Both the position numbers and the translations under genes were made by a program. DNA of 64,000 bases, taken from NCBI GenBank assembly GCA_963816435.1, contig CAWFKS010000014.1, positions 57,310 to 121,309 of the forward strand, written 5' to 3'. Origin of the DNA: CAWFKS01 sp963816435. GTDB lineage: Bacteria; Pseudomonadota; Alphaproteobacteria; Rhizobiales; Rhizobiaceae. Of this stretch, positions 11,264-19,641 are shown one piece after another (the first letter of the stretch is position 1; every line of letters starts with the position of its first letter). The notes under the pieces were generated by a model. The model had not been told where the DNA came from, did not search any database, and saw only the letters and a program-made list of their open reading frames with translations.

Positions 11264-11737
11264 TCAGGCCGCTTCGCCGCCGTCTTCCGCGCCCGTGATC
11301 GTCTTGTTGAGGTTCGAGAAGAACTCGCCCGCGAGCTTCTTCGAGGTCGACTGGATCAGCCGGCTGCCGAGCTGCGCCATCTTGCCGCTGACGTCGGCCT
11401 TGGCGGTGTATTTCAGCAGCGTCGCCTCGGGTCCGTCCTCTTCCAGCGTCACGTCCGCCCCGCCCTTGGCGAAGCCGGCGACGCCGCCCTTGCCCTCGCC
11501 CTGGATGGTGTAGGCCTTCGGCGGATCGAGGTTGAGCAGTTCCACCGAACCGTTGAACTTCGCCTTGATCGGGCCGATCTTCACCTGCACCACCGCCGTC
11601 AGCTCCGTGTCGGAGCTCTTTTCCAGGCTCTCGCAGCCCGGAATGCAGGCCCGCAGCACGTCGGGGTCGTTGAGCGCCTCCCAGACCTTCTCGCGCGGTG
11701 CGGCGATGTGCTCCTCGCCTTCCATGTTCACGGCCAT
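11264..11737 (-). CDS. CoxG-like SRPBCC-fold protein
   Basis: 157 aa, START/SRPBCC fold of the carbon monoxide dehydrogenase subunit G family. Typical segments are EHIAAPREKVWEALNDPDVLRACIPGCE near the N-terminus and the membrane-facing C-terminal helix. CoxG proteins help membrane attachment or maturation of CO-dehydrogenase-like molybdenum hydroxylases. The coxSLM-like cluster lies 47 kb away at 58.7-62.4 kb, so a link is only inferred. It is divergent from the IlvD-type dehydratase, with 137 bp between starts. Confidence 0.85.
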   Translation of the reverse strand: MAVNMEGEEHIAAPREKVWEALNDPDVLRACIPGCESLEKSSDTELTAVVQVKIGPIKAKFNGSVELLNLDPPKAYTIQGEGKGGVAGFAKGGADVTLEEDGPEATLLKYTAKADVSGKMAQLGSRLIQSTSKKLAGEFFSNLNKTITGAEDGGEAA

Positions 11738-11874
11738 GGCTCGTCCTCCGGCTTGTTCTACGCCGAGCACCTAGCGCAGCGCGCGCCCTTTGTCACGCCG
11801 CGCCCCGGTGCCTTGCCGCGGCCGGTGCGATGGCCTATCGCTGGGCGACAGCCGAGGACAGCGGAGGGAACATC

Positions 11875-13671
11875 ATGGCCGGCGACAAGCTGAGGTTGCG
11901 CTCGCAATACTGGTTCGACAATCCCGCCGATCCCGGCATGACCGCGCTCTACCTGGAGCGCTATCTGAACTACGGCCTCACCCGCGAGGAACTGCAGTCC
12001 GGCAAGCCGATCATCGGCATCGCGCAGACCGGCTCCGACCTGTCCCCGTGCAACCGTCATCACCTGGAACTGGCCAAGCGCGTGCGCGCCGGCATCGAGG
12101 CGGCGGGCGGCATTCCCTTCGAGTTTCCCTGTCACCCGATCCAGGAGACGGGCAAGCGGCCGACCGCCGCGCTCGACCGCAACCTCGCCTACCTGTCGCT
12201 GGTCGAGGTGCTCTACGGCTACCCGCTCGACGGGGTGGTGCTGACCATCGGCTGCGACAAGACCACGCCGGCCCTGCTGATGGCCGCGGCCACCGTCAAC
12301 ATACCGGCGATCGCCCTTTCCGTCGGCCCGATGCTCAACGGCTGGCATGAGGGCAAGCGCACCGGCTCCGGCACCATCGTGTGGGAGTCGCGCCGCCGCC
12401 TGGCCGCCGGCGAGATCGACTACGATCAGTTCATGGATATCGTCGCCTCTTCCGCCCCGTCCGTGGGCTTCTGCAACACGATGGGCACGGCGACGACGAT
12501 GAACTCGCTGGCCGAGACGCTCGGCATGCAGCTTCCCGGTTCCGCCGCCATTCCCGCGCCCTATCGCGAGCGCGGGCAGATGGCCTATCGCACCGGCCAG
12601 CGCATCGTCGACATGGTCTGGGAGGACATCAAGCCGTCCGACATCATGACGCGCGAGGCCTTCGAGAACGCCATCGCCGTGAATTCGGCCATCGGCGGCT
12701 CCACCAACGCGCCGGTCCATCTCAACGCCATCGCACGCCATCTGGGCGTGCCGCTCGACAATGACGACTGGCAGCGGGTCGGCCACCACATCCCGCTCAT
12801 CGTCAATCTCCAGCCGGCGGGCGAATATCTGGGCGAGGACTATTTCCATGCCGGCGGCGTGCCCGCCGTCGTTTCGGAGCTGCTGAAAGGCGGGCTTCTG
12901 CCGCATCCCGACGCAAGGACCGTCAACGGCCGCACGATCGCCGAGAATTGCGCCGATGCCGCGAACCACGACCAGGAGGTGATCCGCCCGCTGTCGCGGC
13001 CGCTGGTCAAGGATGCCGGCTTCATCAACCTCAAGGGCAACCTGTTCGACAGCGCCATCATGAAGACCAGCGTGATCTCGAAGGCCTTTCGCGAACGCTA
13101 TCTGTCGAACCCGGACGATCCCGATGCCTTCGAGGGCACCGCCGTCGTTTTCGACGGGCCGGAGGACTATCACGCCCGCATCGAGGACCCGGCGCTCGGG
13201 CTCGACGAGAACAGCATTCTGGTCATGCGCGGAACCGGCCCGATCGGCTATCCGGGCGGCGCGGAGGTCGTGAACATGCAACCGCCCGCTTACCTCCTGA
13301 AGCGCGGCATCGAGGAGCTTCCCTGCATCGGCGACGGCCGCCAGTCCGGCACGTCGGGCTCGCCGTCGATCCTCAACGCCTCGCCGGAAGCGGCCGAGGG
13401 CGGCGGACTGGCGTTGCTGAGGACCGGCGACCGTGTGCGCGTCGATCTCGGCCGCGGCACCGCCGACATTCTGATTATCCCCGAGGAACTCGACCGCCGC
13501 CGCGCCGAACTGGCCGGGCAGGGCGGCTACAAATATCCCGACAGCCAGACGCCGTGGCAGGAAATCCAGCGTTCGATGGTGGATCAGCTGGCGCGCGGCA
13601 TGATCCTGAAGCCGGCCGCCGCATATCTGCGCGTGGCGCAGGAACGTGGCATACCGCGCAACAATCACTGA
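11875..13671 (+). CDS. IlvD/Edd-family dehydratase, probable sugar-acid dehydratase
   Basis: 598 aa, cytoplasmic Fe-S dehydratase. Cluster ligands are visible as Cys59 (SPCNRHH), Cys127 (GCDKTTPA) and Cys200 (GFCNTMGTA). The HHLELAKRVRAGI and ESRRRLAAGEIDYDQF segments and a start without the long IlvD leader place it with aldonic-acid dehydratases such as xylonate or arabinonate dehydratase rather than with IlvD of branched-chain synthesis. No sugar transporter or dehydrogenase genes flank it, so the substrate is unsettled. GGAGGG precedes ATG 11875. Confidence 0.85.
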   Translation: MAGDKLRLRSQYWFDNPADPGMTALYLERYLNYGLTREELQSGKPIIGIAQTGSDLSPCNRHHLELAKRVRAGIEAAGGIPFEFPCHPIQETGKRPTAALDRNLAYLSLVEVLYGYPLDGVVLTIGCDKTTPALLMAAATVNIPAIALSVGPMLNGWHEGKRTGSGTIVWESRRRLAAGEIDYDQFMDIVASSAPSVGFCNTMGTATTMNSLAETLGMQLPGSAAIPAPYRERGQMAYRTGQRIVDMVWEDIKPSDIMTREAFENAIAVNSAIGGSTNAPVHLNAIARHLGVPLDNDDWQRVGHHIPLIVNLQPAGEYLGEDYFHAGGVPAVVSELLKGGLLPHPDARTVNGRTIAENCADAANHDQEVIRPLSRPLVKDAGFINLKGNLFDSAIMKTSVISKAFRERYLSNPDDPDAFEGTAVVFDGPEDYHARIEDPALGLDENSILVMRGTGPIGYPGGAEVVNMQPPAYLLKRGIEELPCIGDGRQSGTSGSPSILNASPEAAEGGGLALLRTGDRVRVDLGRGTADILIIPEELDRRRAELAGQGGYKYPDSQTPWQEIQRSMVDQLARGMILKPAAAYLRVAQERGIPRNNH

Positions 13672-13744
13672 TCACGCAGCCTGAAGCACAAGGGCCGCGA
13701 GTGGCAGGCGATCGGCCGAGGCTCTGCTGCCCCGGCCGTTGAAG

Positions 13745-13987
13745 TCAGGCCGTGGTCACGTGGCCTTCGCCCTCTTTCTGGCGCCAGTAGCGCAGCCTGA
13801 GGCGTGGCGCCATGAACCAGGCGATCGGTGGCGTGATGACCAGTGCGAACACGATCCAGGCCGGCAGCAGCCAGACCACGTGCTCGCGCAGCGCCGGTAT
13901 CGCCAGGATGACCACGGCGCCGGAGCCGAACAACACGGCGTTGACCATCAACGAGATCATGCCGCTGATATAGGTGCGAGTGCTCAT
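13745..13987 (-). CDS. small two-helix membrane protein
   Basis: 80 aa with two hydrophobic segments (about 8-30 and 38-60) and a basic, cytoplasmic-looking tail (APRLRLRYWRQKEGEG). Similar short inner-membrane proteins are common in rhizobia; function unknown. It stands alone, converging with the dehydratase gene. Confidence 0.7.
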   Translation of the reverse strand: MSTRTYISGMISLMVNAVLFGSGAVVILAIPALREHVVWLLPAWIVFALVITPPIAWFMAPRLRLRYWRQKEGEGHVTTA

Positions 13988-14124
13988 CGGACTCTCTCCT
14001 TGCGACTGTCACGGCAGAACGCCGCTTTCATGCGGCGGTTCCCGGGTTCCGCGCGTTCAGGAGTCGTTCACGGCTCGGCGCTATGGCTTGGCGCGGGACG
14101 GAACCCCAGACCAGGGAGACCGAT

Positions 14125-14622
14125 ATGAGCTTCAGATCCGTTGGAATTGCCTGCATGATCGCGGGCGCCTTCGCCGTGACCGTTCCCGATCTCGCCTTCG
14201 CGCAGTCGAGCAGCAGGCTGATCAAGCGGGACGATGACGGGCGTGGCGGCAACGTCGACCGGAACGGCGGCAACGACAATGCCGGACGGAACGGCGGCGA
14301 AAGCAGCAGGACGGTCACCGGCGACAGTTCGAGAATTGTCGGCGACCAGGTCGTGCGCATCTATCCCGAAAGCGGCGAGGCGGGCACGAAGGTGTCGATC
14401 CGCGGCCGTGGCTTCAGGCCCGGCAACTCGGTGGCGGTGATGGTCGGGCGCACGCCCTCCAGCCTCGGCGCGGTAGGCAGTGCCAGCGCCGACGGCGACG
14501 GCCGTGTCCGCACCGACGTGCGCCTGCCGGGCTGGGCGCAGGCGGGCATGGAGGTCTATTTCGGCCTGCGCGGTTCGGCCGGGCTGGTGGTCGGCGGACC
14601 TTTCTACGTGCTGCGGCAGTAG
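14125..14622 (+). CDS. secreted protein of unknown function
   Basis: 165 aa. Signal peptide at residues 1-26 ending LAFAQ, then a Gly/Asn/Asp/Arg-rich flexible stretch (about 35-65), then a compact beta domain beginning VRIYPESGEAGTKVSIRGRGF. That opening matches the IPT/TIG-like pattern (gain of function through ordered beta strands at the surface). Probably periplasmic or exported. No functional clue from neighbours. Confidence 0.75.
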   Translation: MSFRSVGIACMIAGAFAVTVPDLAFAQSSSRLIKRDDDGRGGNVDRNGGNDNAGRNGGESSRTVTGDSSRIVGDQVVRIYPESGEAGTKVSIRGRGFRPGNSVAVMVGRTPSSLGAVGSASADGDGRVRTDVRLPGWAQAGMEVYFGLRGSAGLVVGGPFYVLRQ

Positions 14623-14722
14623 TCTCCGGGGCACTCGGTCGGGGAGCGAGGCGGGCGCGGAAACAGCTTGCCCGCGGCCGCGACGGGGCCTACACGCCCT
14701 CAGCCCCAACGGAACGCCAGCC

Positions 14723-16198
14723 ATGAACGACAAGCCTGCTGCGGCGCGCCGCTCCCGCGACCTGACCAGCGGGCCGATCCCGCAGACGCTGCTGCTGTTT
14801 GCGCTTCCGGTGCTGGGCGCCAATGTGCTGCAGTCGCTCAACGGCTCGGTCAACGCCGTCTGGGTTGGCCGCTTCCTCGGCGAGGCGGCGCTGACGGCGA
14901 CCTCCAATGCCAATCTCGTGCTGTTTCTGCTGCTGGGCACCGTCTTCGGCATCGGCATGGCCGCCACCATCCTCGTCGCGCAGTCGGTAGGCGCGCGCGA
15001 CATGGCGGAGGCGCGACGCATCGTCGGCACCAGCGCCAGCTTCTTCTTCCTTGTCTCGGCGGTTTTCGCGGTGTGCGGCTGGATCTGGGTCGACGCCATC
15101 CTCAACCTTCTGGGCACGCCGCCCGACGCCCTGCCGCTGGCGCACACCTATCTGCGCATCATCTTCGTCGCCATTCCCGCCATGAACCTGCTCGCCTTCG
15201 TCATGACGATCCTGCGCGGCGCCGGCAATTCCCGCACGCCATTCCTGTTCATGGCGCTGGCCGTCGTGCTCGACGTCGTGCTGAACCCGATGCTGATCAC
15301 CGGCTACGGGCCGTTCCCGAAGCTCGGCATCGCCGGTTCGGCGACCTCGACGCTGATCGGCCAGGTGGTCAGCGTGCTCGCCATCCTCGTGCTCCTCTAT
15401 GCGCGCAAGCATCCGCTTCGGCTGGCGGGCGAGGACCTGCGGCTGTTGAAGCCGGATCCGCGCCTGCTGAGGATCGTCGTCACCAAGGGCATCCCGATGG
15501 GCATGCAGATGATCGTGATTTCGGCGGCCGCGCTGACGCTCATGGGGCTGGTCAACGCCTACGGCTCCCGGGTTGCCGCGGCCTACGGCATCGCCGCGCA
15601 GCTGTGGACCTACATCCAGATGCCGGCGCTGGCGATCGGCGCCGCCGTCTCCTCGATGGCCGCGCAGAATGTCGGCGCCCGCCACTGGGACCGCATCGAC
15701 CGCATCGCCGGCTCCGGCCTCGTCTTCAATCTCGTGCTGACCGGCGTGCTCGTCGGCCTGCTCTGGCTTTTCGACCGCGCCGTGCTCGGCCTGTTCCTGA
15801 CCGGCGACAGCGAGGCGATCGACATCGCCCAGCACATCAACAGCGTCGCCTCGTGGTCGTTCATCCTGTTCGGCCTCACCATCGTCATCTTCGCCACGGT
15901 GCGCGCCACCGGCGCGGTGATGCCGCCGCTCGTCATCCTCATCGTGTCCGTGCTCTTGGTCCGCACGACCTTCGCCTACACGATGCGCGGTGTGATGGGG
16001 GTGGAGGCGCTGTGGTGGAGCTTCCCGGCGGGCTCGATCACCTCGCTGGTGCTGGCGCTCGCCTACTACCGCTTCGGCCGCTGGCGCACCATGCACATGA
16101 TCGAGGAGGAGCGCCCGGCCGCCGGCCTGCCGCCGGACACCGGCCTCGGCATGCCGCGCCAGCGCGCCAATCTCGGGCCGGAGAAGCCGGCGGAGTAG
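14723..16198 (+). CDS. MATE-family multidrug/Na+ exporter
   Basis: 491 aa with twelve hydrophobic segments in two halves. Family marks are PIPQTLLLFALPVLGANVLQ at the N-terminus, MTILRGAGNSRTPF at the middle of the first half and the repeated GIAGSATSTLIGQ / VSSMAAQNVGA segments. MATE proteins expel cationic drugs or metabolites against Na+ or H+ flow. The tail after about 455 is cytoplasmic and Pro-rich. Converges with the MttB-like gene, 24 nt apart. Confidence 0.92.
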   Translation: MNDKPAAARRSRDLTSGPIPQTLLLFALPVLGANVLQSLNGSVNAVWVGRFLGEAALTATSNANLVLFLLLGTVFGIGMAATILVAQSVGARDMAEARRIVGTSASFFFLVSAVFAVCGWIWVDAILNLLGTPPDALPLAHTYLRIIFVAIPAMNLLAFVMTILRGAGNSRTPFLFMALAVVLDVVLNPMLITGYGPFPKLGIAGSATSTLIGQVVSVLAILVLLYARKHPLRLAGEDLRLLKPDPRLLRIVVTKGIPMGMQMIVISAAALTLMGLVNAYGSRVAAAYGIAAQLWTYIQMPALAIGAAVSSMAAQNVGARHWDRIDRIAGSGLVFNLVLTGVLVGLLWLFDRAVLGLFLTGDSEAIDIAQHINSVASWSFILFGLTIVIFATVRATGAVMPPLVILIVSVLLVRTTFAYTMRGVMGVEALWWSFPAGSITSLVLALAYYRFGRWRTMHMIEEERPAAGLPPDTGLGMPRQRANLGPEKPAE

Positions 16199-16222
16199 GC
16201 GAAAGCTTGCGCGGGCGGAAGC

Positions 16223-17800
16223 TCACCAGCCCATCTGGCGGCGCGGCAGCTGGATGTTCGGGTGGGCGGCGCGCAGCGCGTCGTCGAGTTCCTTGCCGAC
16301 ATGGCGCGGAAAATGGCTTTCCAGGATGCGCGCCTTCTCGGCGATCGCGCGCTGCAAAATGTCCGGCCGGCCCTTCTCGGCCCATTCCTTGGGGCTGAAC
16401 CGGTCGGCGATCGCCGGATAGAAATATTCCGTCTGCATCAGCCTCAACGTCTGCCCGTGGCCGAGATAGTGGCCGGGCCCTTCGAGGCACACCTCGGTGA
16501 TCGAGGCGACCGAAAGCGCCGCGTCGCTGGTGTCGATGCCGCGCACGCAGCGCAGGCACTGGCCCAGCATGTCGTTGTCGATGATCAGGCTTTCCAGGCA
16601 GAAGCCGAGCAGCGAGGCGTGCATGCCGGCCAATTCGTAGACGAGGTTGAGGCCCGAAAGCCCCGCCATCACGTCGGTGATGCCCTTCTCGTAGCCCGAC
16701 TGGATGTCCGGCAGCTTGGAATCGGCCATGCCCGCCGCCGCCCCGCCGGGCAGGTCGTAGAACCGCGCCATCTGCGCGCACGCCGCCGTCAGCAGCGCCT
16801 GCTCGCCCGAACCGCCCGACATCGCGCCGGTCCTGAGATCGGAGACGAACGGCCAGGTGCCGAAGATGCACGGATGGCCGGGCTTCAGCGCGTTGACGTA
16901 GACCAGCCCGACGAGCACCTCGGCCACCGCCTGCACCACGGCGCCGGCGATCGCGGCGGGCGCGGTCGCGCCGGCCTGCCCGGCCGACAGCAGCAGGATC
17001 GGGATGCCGCCTTCCACGCAGGCCTCGAGCACGCCGCAGGCGTCCTCGGCGAACTTCATCGGCGGCACGACGAAGCAGTTGGAGTTCGACACGAACGGCC
17101 GGGCGCGGAATTCCTCCTCGCCGCCGGCGATCGCGTAGAGCATGTCGAGCGCCGGCTTGACGTTCTCGCGCACGGTGAACGACGTGCCGACATGCTTGGT
17201 GGTGCCGGTGACGCAGGCATAGAGCGTGTTCAGGTCGAGGTCGGCCGGGTCGACCATGTCGCGGGCCACCATCGGCCGCTGGAAGAAATGGATGTTGTCC
17301 ATCACGTCGACGATGCGCGCCGCGTCATAGATGTCCTGCAGCATGGATTCGCGATAGTCGCGCTTTTCGACGTCGACGACGTGCACCGCCGCCCCCGCCG
17401 TGCCGTAATGCACGCGATTGCCCTGCACCTTCATGTCGTGCTTCGGGTCCTGCCCGTGCAGCGTGAAATTGCGCGCCGCGTTCCTGATCGTCTCCTCGAT
17501 GAGTGCGCGCGGGAAGCGTAGCCGCCCGTCCTCGCCGAATTCGGCGCCGGCGCGCGTGCAGGCCTCGATGCAGGAGGGGATGGCGTTGGCGAAGCCGACG
17601 GTTTCCAGCACCGTCAGCACCGCCTCGTGAATGCGTTCCAGGTCGTTGTCGGAAAGCGGCCGGTAGCGCCCGCCTTCCAGCCCCGGCTTGACCGGCCTGA
17701 TGTCTTCGGCCAGCGGTGCGGCCCTCAGCGCCCGCCGCGCCTCGCGCCCGCCGGCACGCCGCGAAATCGTCTCAGGCCTTGCTTCAGCTTCCACGCTCAT
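16223..17800 (-). CDS. MttB-family methyltransferase, non-pyrrolysine type
   Basis: 525 aa, COG5598 trimethylamine/glycine-betaine methyltransferase family. Segments such as VHYGTAGAAVHVVDVEKRDYR, the FGTWPFVSDLRTGAMSGG loop and SKLPDIQSGYEKGI are typical. The frame is open throughout with no in-frame amber codon, so it is not a pyrrolysine enzyme; known non-Pyl members demethylate quaternary amines such as glycine betaine or proline betaine to a corrinoid protein. No corrinoid protein, RamA-type activator or second methyltransferase is next to it. It lies 134 nt downstream of a MocR regulator on the same strand. Confidence 0.88.
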   Translation of the reverse strand: MSVEAEARPETISRRAGGREARRALRAAPLAEDIRPVKPGLEGGRYRPLSDNDLERIHEAVLTVLETVGFANAIPSCIEACTRAGAEFGEDGRLRFPRALIEETIRNAARNFTLHGQDPKHDMKVQGNRVHYGTAGAAVHVVDVEKRDYRESMLQDIYDAARIVDVMDNIHFFQRPMVARDMVDPADLDLNTLYACVTGTTKHVGTSFTVRENVKPALDMLYAIAGGEEEFRARPFVSNSNCFVVPPMKFAEDACGVLEACVEGGIPILLLSAGQAGATAPAAIAGAVVQAVAEVLVGLVYVNALKPGHPCIFGTWPFVSDLRTGAMSGGSGEQALLTAACAQMARFYDLPGGAAAGMADSKLPDIQSGYEKGITDVMAGLSGLNLVYELAGMHASLLGFCLESLIIDNDMLGQCLRCVRGIDTSDAALSVASITEVCLEGPGHYLGHGQTLRLMQTEYFYPAIADRFSPKEWAEKGRPDILQRAIAEKARILESHFPRHVGKELDDALRAAHPNIQLPRRQMGW

Positions 17801-17934
17801 CGGCAACTCCGCTCCCGAAGCGCAGGCGTGTTCGATGGGCTGAATGGCGCCTGTGTATGGGCGAGGATATGCCGGCGTTGGTCCAGATGTTGGGCCAGCC
17901 GTGCCCGCCGCATGAGCCACGCGCGGCGAAGCGG

Positions 17935-19428
17935 TCAGGCCGCCGCCGGTCTCCGGCCGGCCGCCGTCGCCAGCTCGCGGATGCCGGGCTCGATGTGCTG
18001 AAGCGCGATCGAGGAGATGCCGAGCCTCAGATAGGGCGAGCGCGGCCCCGGCCGGTCGAAGAACCGGCCGCCGGGCTCCACCAGCACGCTGCGCGCCGCC
18101 GCCGCCCGGGCGAGCGCATGCGAATCCGTGCCGGCCGGCGCCTCCACCCACAGCGAGCTGCCGCCGGGCGCGTCGGTCGGGCGCCATTCCGGCAGGAACG
18201 CCGAGATCGCCTGCACCAGCCGCTGGCGCCGCTCGCCGAAGGCGGAAGAAAGCCGCCGCACCAGCGCCTCGTGGTGGCCGAGAGACAGGAAAAGCGCCAC
18301 CGCCCGCTGGTTGTTGGCCGGCGGGTGGCGCAGCATGAAGCGCCTCAGCGCCCTCAGTTCCGCGATCAGCTCGGCGTCGGCGACGATGTAGCCGAGCCGC
18401 AGTCCCGGCGCGAGCGTCTTCGACATCGAGCCGACATGGATCACCCGGCCGCTGCGGTCGATGCTCTTCAGCGCCTGCTGCGGCGCCTCGTCCAGCAGCT
18501 GGCTGTCGTAGCCGTCCTCGATGATGATGCGCCCGTGCTTCTCGGCGTCCTCCAGCAGGCGCTGCCGGCGGTCCTCGCCGAGCGCCACCATGGTCGGGCA
18601 GTGGTGGTTGGGGGTCACGAACACGAAGTCCGCATCGTCCGGCACGGCGTCGGCGATGATGCCCTGACCATCCACCGGCACCGGCACCACCTCGGCGCCG
18701 GCCAGCCGGAAGATCGAGCGCGCGTCGGGATAGCCGGGATCTTCCATGGCGACCTTCGATTCGCGGCCCATCAGCAGCGTCGCCAGCATGTAGAGCGCGT
18801 TCTGTGCCCCCAGCGTCACGATGATCTCGTCGGGATTGGCGAAGATGCCGCGCCTGGGCAGTAGCCGCGCCTGGATCTGCTCGATCAGCAGCGGGTCGTC
18901 GCGGTCGACCACGTCGGCCGCCCAGTTGCGGATCTCCAGCACCGCCAGCGCCATGCGGTTGCACTCGCGCCATTCGGCGGTCGGGAACAGCGCCGGGTCG
19001 AACTGGCCGTAGACGAACGGGTAGGACGACTTGATCCAGTTCTCCTGCTTCAGCGGGTCGGGCATGTCGCTGGCCGCCACCCGGCGCAGCGACTTCCAGT
19101 CGGGGCCGGCGCGCCGGCCGGACGGCTTGCGCGCCGGGCTCGCCGGCGTCGTCAGCACTTCCGGGTTGACGAAATGGCCGCGCCGCTCGCGTGCGATGAG
19201 AAAGCCCTGGTCGACGAGCTGCTGGAAGGCCAGCACCACGGTGCCGCGCGCCACGCCGAGCTTTTCGGCCAGCACCCGGCACGACGGCAGCGGCATCGAC
19301 GCGGCGATCTGCCGGTCGAGGATCGCGGCCACGATCGCCTGCCGTATCTGCGCCTGAAGCGTCTGGCCCGAATCCGGCGATATCCTGAACAGGCCGGACC
19401 AGATCGCGGTGTCGTTACGCGTCGCCAT
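17935..19428 (-). CDS. MocR/PdxR-type regulator (GntR HTH fused to aminotransferase fold)
   Basis: 497 aa. Winged-helix GntR domain at about 15-90 (LPSCRVLAEKLGVARGTVVLAFQQL), linker 91-120, then a fold-type I aminotransferase domain with the PLP lysine at 337 in GSMSKTLAPGLRLGY. MocR proteins bind PLP and often an amino compound as effector. Position before the MttB-like gene suggests control of methylamine or betaine use, but it could be pyridoxal-related. Two direct repeats upstream (19465-19493) look like its own operator. Confidence 0.9.
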   Translation of the reverse strand: MATRNDTAIWSGLFRISPDSGQTLQAQIRQAIVAAILDRQIAASMPLPSCRVLAEKLGVARGTVVLAFQQLVDQGFLIARERRGHFVNPEVLTTPASPARKPSGRRAGPDWKSLRRVAASDMPDPLKQENWIKSSYPFVYGQFDPALFPTAEWRECNRMALAVLEIRNWAADVVDRDDPLLIEQIQARLLPRRGIFANPDEIIVTLGAQNALYMLATLLMGRESKVAMEDPGYPDARSIFRLAGAEVVPVPVDGQGIIADAVPDDADFVFVTPNHHCPTMVALGEDRRQRLLEDAEKHGRIIIEDGYDSQLLDEAPQQALKSIDRSGRVIHVGSMSKTLAPGLRLGYIVADAELIAELRALRRFMLRHPPANNQRAVALFLSLGHHEALVRRLSSAFGERRQRLVQAISAFLPEWRPTDAPGGSSLWVEAPAGTDSHALARAAAARSVLVEPGGRFFDRPGPRSPYLRLGISSIALQHIEPGIRELATAAGRRPAAA

Positions 19429-19464
19429 GAGGAGCTCTCCCGAGGCTGCCGCACCCCGCTTCAA

Positions 19465-19493
19465 CTGGTACAACCGGTTTTCCGCTGGTCCAA
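19465..19493. promoter_or_regulatory. candidate MocR operator: two CTGGTnCAA direct repeats
   Basis: CTGGTACAA (19465-19473) and CTGGTCCAA (19485-19493), 20 bp start to start, about two helical turns, 37 bp before the MocR start codon. Tandem CTGG-type repeats at this spacing fit the head-to-tail dimers of MocR proteins. Inference: autoregulation. Confidence 0.5.
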
Positions 19494-19641
19494 TAGGTTG
19501 CTCCAATGAAATTAATTGATGGGTACAGCCAGCCTCGCTGAACGGTCGTCTCGGACCTTTGCCGCTTGAACGGAAACGCGAGGGGCGATTTAACTGCGCC
19601 TGCGCCACGGCCCGGCGCTGCACCAACGCTGGAGCGACCAC

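Noticed and set aside
16223..17800. Pyrrolysine-type trimethylamine methyltransferase
   Set aside because: No in-frame amber codon; the frame is open end to end and no pyl genes are present.
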